A stretch of 6,874 nt of DNA. Origin: Candidatus Saccharimonadia bacterium. Lineage in GTDB: Bacteria > Patescibacteriota > Saccharimonadia > Saccharimonadales > Saccharimonadaceae. Position numbers and translations under genes: made by a program. Shown in pieces: positions 5,281-6,874 of the stretch. A model generated the notes under the pieces. That model saw only the letters and a list, made by a program, of their open reading frames with translations. It was not told the DNA's origin and did no database searches. The DNA lies in contig JALRDA010000014.1 in NCBI GenBank assembly GCA_023257145.1, forward strand, positions 1-6,874, read 5' to 3'. How positions within the stretch are numbered: the first letter of the stretch is position 1; every line of letters starts with the position of its first letter.

Positions 5281-6675
5281 ATGTCTGATCAACGACAGCG
5301 CAATATTACCGAAAAGCCGTTTAGCGGCAACGCCGTACTCTATGTCATGTCTCGTGACCAGCGCGCGCAGGACAATCACGCGCTCTTAGCAGCACAGGCA
5401 CTTGCAAATGAAAAACAGGTGCCGTTATACGTATTATTCGTTCTGAAAAAGATCGAGTCTCGCTCGCGTGAACATTATCAATTTATGCTTGATGGCCTAA
5501 AACATCTGCAACAATCATTGGCCGACTACGGCATTCCTTTCATCATGCGATCGGGCGATGCCAACAGAGAGATTCAGTCATTTGCCAAGGAAATTAAGGC
5601 TGGGGCTATTGTATTCGATTTTAGCCCACTCCAGTTTGCACGCGCACTCGTCGATCAAGTTGCTAAAGAATACGACGGACCAGTCTCGGTTGTTGATGCA
5701 CACAATATTATCCCCGCATGGGTCGTCTCAGATAAGCAGGAATATGCCGCGCATACAATGCGCGCAAAAGTTCACAAGAACCTCGAAACATACCTAATCG
5801 AGCCACCAAAATTACAAAAACAATCCAAACCGCAACTGCTTCCTGATTCAATGACCTTTGACGACGCACAAAAGATCGTTGATTCGATGAACGCCTGTGG
5901 TATTCGTGGCACATGGCAATCTGGTGAATTAGCAGCCCTGCAACAGCTTGATGTCTGCATCGATGATTTAGAACATTACGCAATGGGACGCAATAACATC
6001 GCCATTGACCAGCAAAGTGGACTCAGCCCCTATTTGCACTTTGGACAAATCAGTTCACTGCGCATCACGCTCAATGTCATGCACAGTGTTACACAGCCAC
6101 CGCTACTTCTTGCCAAGGCCAAGCTGCTAGAAGTTAGCGACAGCCCTAGTCGCGAAGATGGCATGAACGCCCTCTTTGAAGAAATGATTGTCAGAAAAGA
6201 ATTATCCGATAATTTCTGTCTCTACGCTGATGACTATACCTCACTAAAAAGCGTTCCCGCTTGGGCACAAAAATCACTCAATAAACATCGCGATGATCCA
6301 CGTGATTTTATCTACACCCTAGAACAATGGGAGCAAGCAAAAACACATGATGAGGTTTGGAATGCCGCGCAACTCGAGCTCACTAAATACGGAAAAATGC
6401 ATGGCTACATGCGTATGTACTGGGCCAAAAAATTATTGGAATGGTCAAAGACCCCAGAGGATGCGCTGCGAACAGCAATCTATCTCAACGACACTTATTC
6501 AATTGATGGCGGCGATCCAAATGGATATGTTGGCATTCTCTGGTCTATCGCCGGACTCCATGATCGACCATGGTTCGAGCGATCCGTCTACGGACAGATC
6601 CGCTATATGAACAGCTCGGGCCTGCGCAAAAAATTTGACGTCGACGCATACATCGAACGCATTCACTCACGCTAG
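5281..6675 (+). CDS. phr: Class II CPD photolyase (deoxyribodipyrimidine photo-lyase)
   Basis: This complete 464-residue enzyme uses blue light and reduced FAD to split cyclobutane pyrimidine dimers in DNA. The N-terminal antenna-type domain begins VLYVMSRDQRAQDNHALLAA (19-38). The C-terminal FAD domain carries both class II hallmarks: KYGKMHGYMRMYWAKKLLEW (369-388), and YLNDTYSIDGGDPNGYVGI (401-419) followed by HDRPWFERSVYGQIRYMN (427-444). THDEVWNAAQ is at 355-364. Trp360, Trp381 and Trp388 match the electron-transfer tryptophans of class II enzymes, and Asn403 the residue near flavin N5 (from memory of the Methanosarcina mazei enzyme). The N-terminal motif has Val where many relatives have Trp (LYWM). 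Length is normal and there is no frameshift, so it should be active. The start at 5281 leaves the usual short N-terminal extension and abuts a -10 box. It is divergent from tspO and converges on the right-edge gene with a single base between stop codons. Confidence 0.96.
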   Translation: MSDQRQRNITEKPFSGNAVLYVMSRDQRAQDNHALLAAQALANEKQVPLYVLFVLKKIESRSREHYQFMLDGLKHLQQSLADYGIPFIMRSGDANREIQSFAKEIKAGAIVFDFSPLQFARALVDQVAKEYDGPVSVVDAHNIIPAWVVSDKQEYAAHTMRAKVHKNLETYLIEPPKLQKQSKPQLLPDSMTFDDAQKIVDSMNACGIRGTWQSGELAALQQLDVCIDDLEHYAMGRNNIAIDQQSGLSPYLHFGQISSLRITLNVMHSVTQPPLLLAKAKLLEVSDSPSREDGMNALFEEMIVRKELSDNFCLYADDYTSLKSVPAWAQKSLNKHRDDPRDFIYTLEQWEQAKTHDEVWNAAQLELTKYGKMHGYMRMYWAKKLLEWSKTPEDALRTAIYLNDTYSIDGGDPNGYVGILWSIAGLHDRPWFERSVYGQIRYMNSSGLRKKFDVDAYIERIHSR

Positions 6676-6676
6676 A

Positions 6677-6874
6677 TCACACAGTACTCGTCTCGGCCAT
6701 TTCTTTAATTCGCTGCAAAGCTTTTGGGTACGCAGCATTAAAATACGCCTCTAGGTCCTGTGGAACATCAAACACGGTTTTCAAGGTTGTTACGCTATCA
6801 TTCTCAGTCAGTATGTATTCTTCCTTGCCACCTATCCATTCTTTATTACGCTTCTGTTTACCAGTAGATTTAGT
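6677..6874 (-). CDS. Probable SRPBCC/AHSA1-like domain protein, 3' end only
   Basis: The minus-strand frame is open from the right window edge to a TGA (complement of 6677-6679), giving 65 C-terminal residues. They include KEWIGGKEEYILTENDSVTT (11-30), then a strand-like LKTVFDVPQD and a terminal helix, YFNAAYPKALQRIKEMAE (44-61). An 'edge strand, short loop, long C-terminal helix ending in P-x-ALxRxKE' layout is typical of the SRPBCC (START-like) / AHSA1 superfamily, which binds hydrophobic ligands or partner proteins. The call rests on this C-terminal pattern only. The stop lies 1 nt from the photolyase TAG with no hairpin between, so the two transcripts may overlap in antisense. Confidence 0.6.
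   Translation of the reverse strand, partial: TKSTGKQKRNKEWIGGKEEYILTENDSVTTLKTVFDVPQDLEAYFNAAYPKALQRIKEMAETSTV

Noticed and set aside
1..6874. CRISPR array, insertion sequence, phage module, tRNA or rRNA
   Set aside because: No regularly spaced repeats, transposase-like protein, terminal repeats or cloverleaf sequences were seen. The lysozyme-like gene alone does not indicate a prophage.
1..6874. Alternative genetic code with UGA as glycine or tryptophan
   Set aside because: All genes read through normally with standard code. Conserved Gly and Trp positions use GGN and TGG, and one gene ends at TGA.

Overview
The window looks like chromosomal DNA from an ultra-small Patescibacteria/CPR bacterium, most likely Candidatus Saccharibacteria (TM7) or a close relative. 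This is judged from protein character: a Patescibacteria-type pilin with a GFTIVELLIVI N-terminus, small membrane proteins with disordered cytoplasmic tails, a membrane-anchored lambda-endolysin-like muramidase, and conserved small proteins of a type common in that group. No marker gene (rRNA, ribosomal protein) is present, so the assignment is inference. UGA acts as a stop in the right-edge gene and is never needed as a sense codon, which argues against the UGA=Gly code of Gracilibacteria/Absconditabacteria.

Layout: (1) Positions 1-633 (+) hold the 3' part of a single-pass membrane protein. It converges on a second single-pass protein (709-1290, -), and a perfect 15-bp hairpin lies between them. 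(2) Positions 1464-2631 (-) hold a DUF4383-like four-helix membrane protein with its own terminator and an upstream palindrome, then a membrane protein with a small UBA-like N-terminal helical domain. (3) Positions 2712-4373 (-) hold a membrane-anchored muramidase, a small CxCx4C protein of unknown function, and an orphan type IV pilin. (4) Positions 4412-5209 (-) hold a long TspO/MBR-family protein, divergent from a complete class II CPD photolyase (5281-6675, +). (5) The right edge holds the 3' end of a probable SRPBCC/AHSA1-like gene (-), convergent with the photolyase.

Functionally this is mostly a cell-envelope neighbourhood (pilin, muramidase, several small membrane proteins of unknown role) next to a light/stress pair (photolyase and TspO). 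No mobile element, CRISPR array, tRNA or rRNA was seen, and I do not see a clearly new multi-gene system. The most interesting structure is regulatory. From 2631 to 5281, six consecutive genes carry a -10-like hexamer only 6-10 nt before the start codon. Five of these also have the TGn extension, and none of the six has a Shine-Dalgarno sequence. They therefore look individually promoted and leaderless, while the two genes further left (starts at 1290 and 1847) have ordinary GGAG-type ribosome binding sites.
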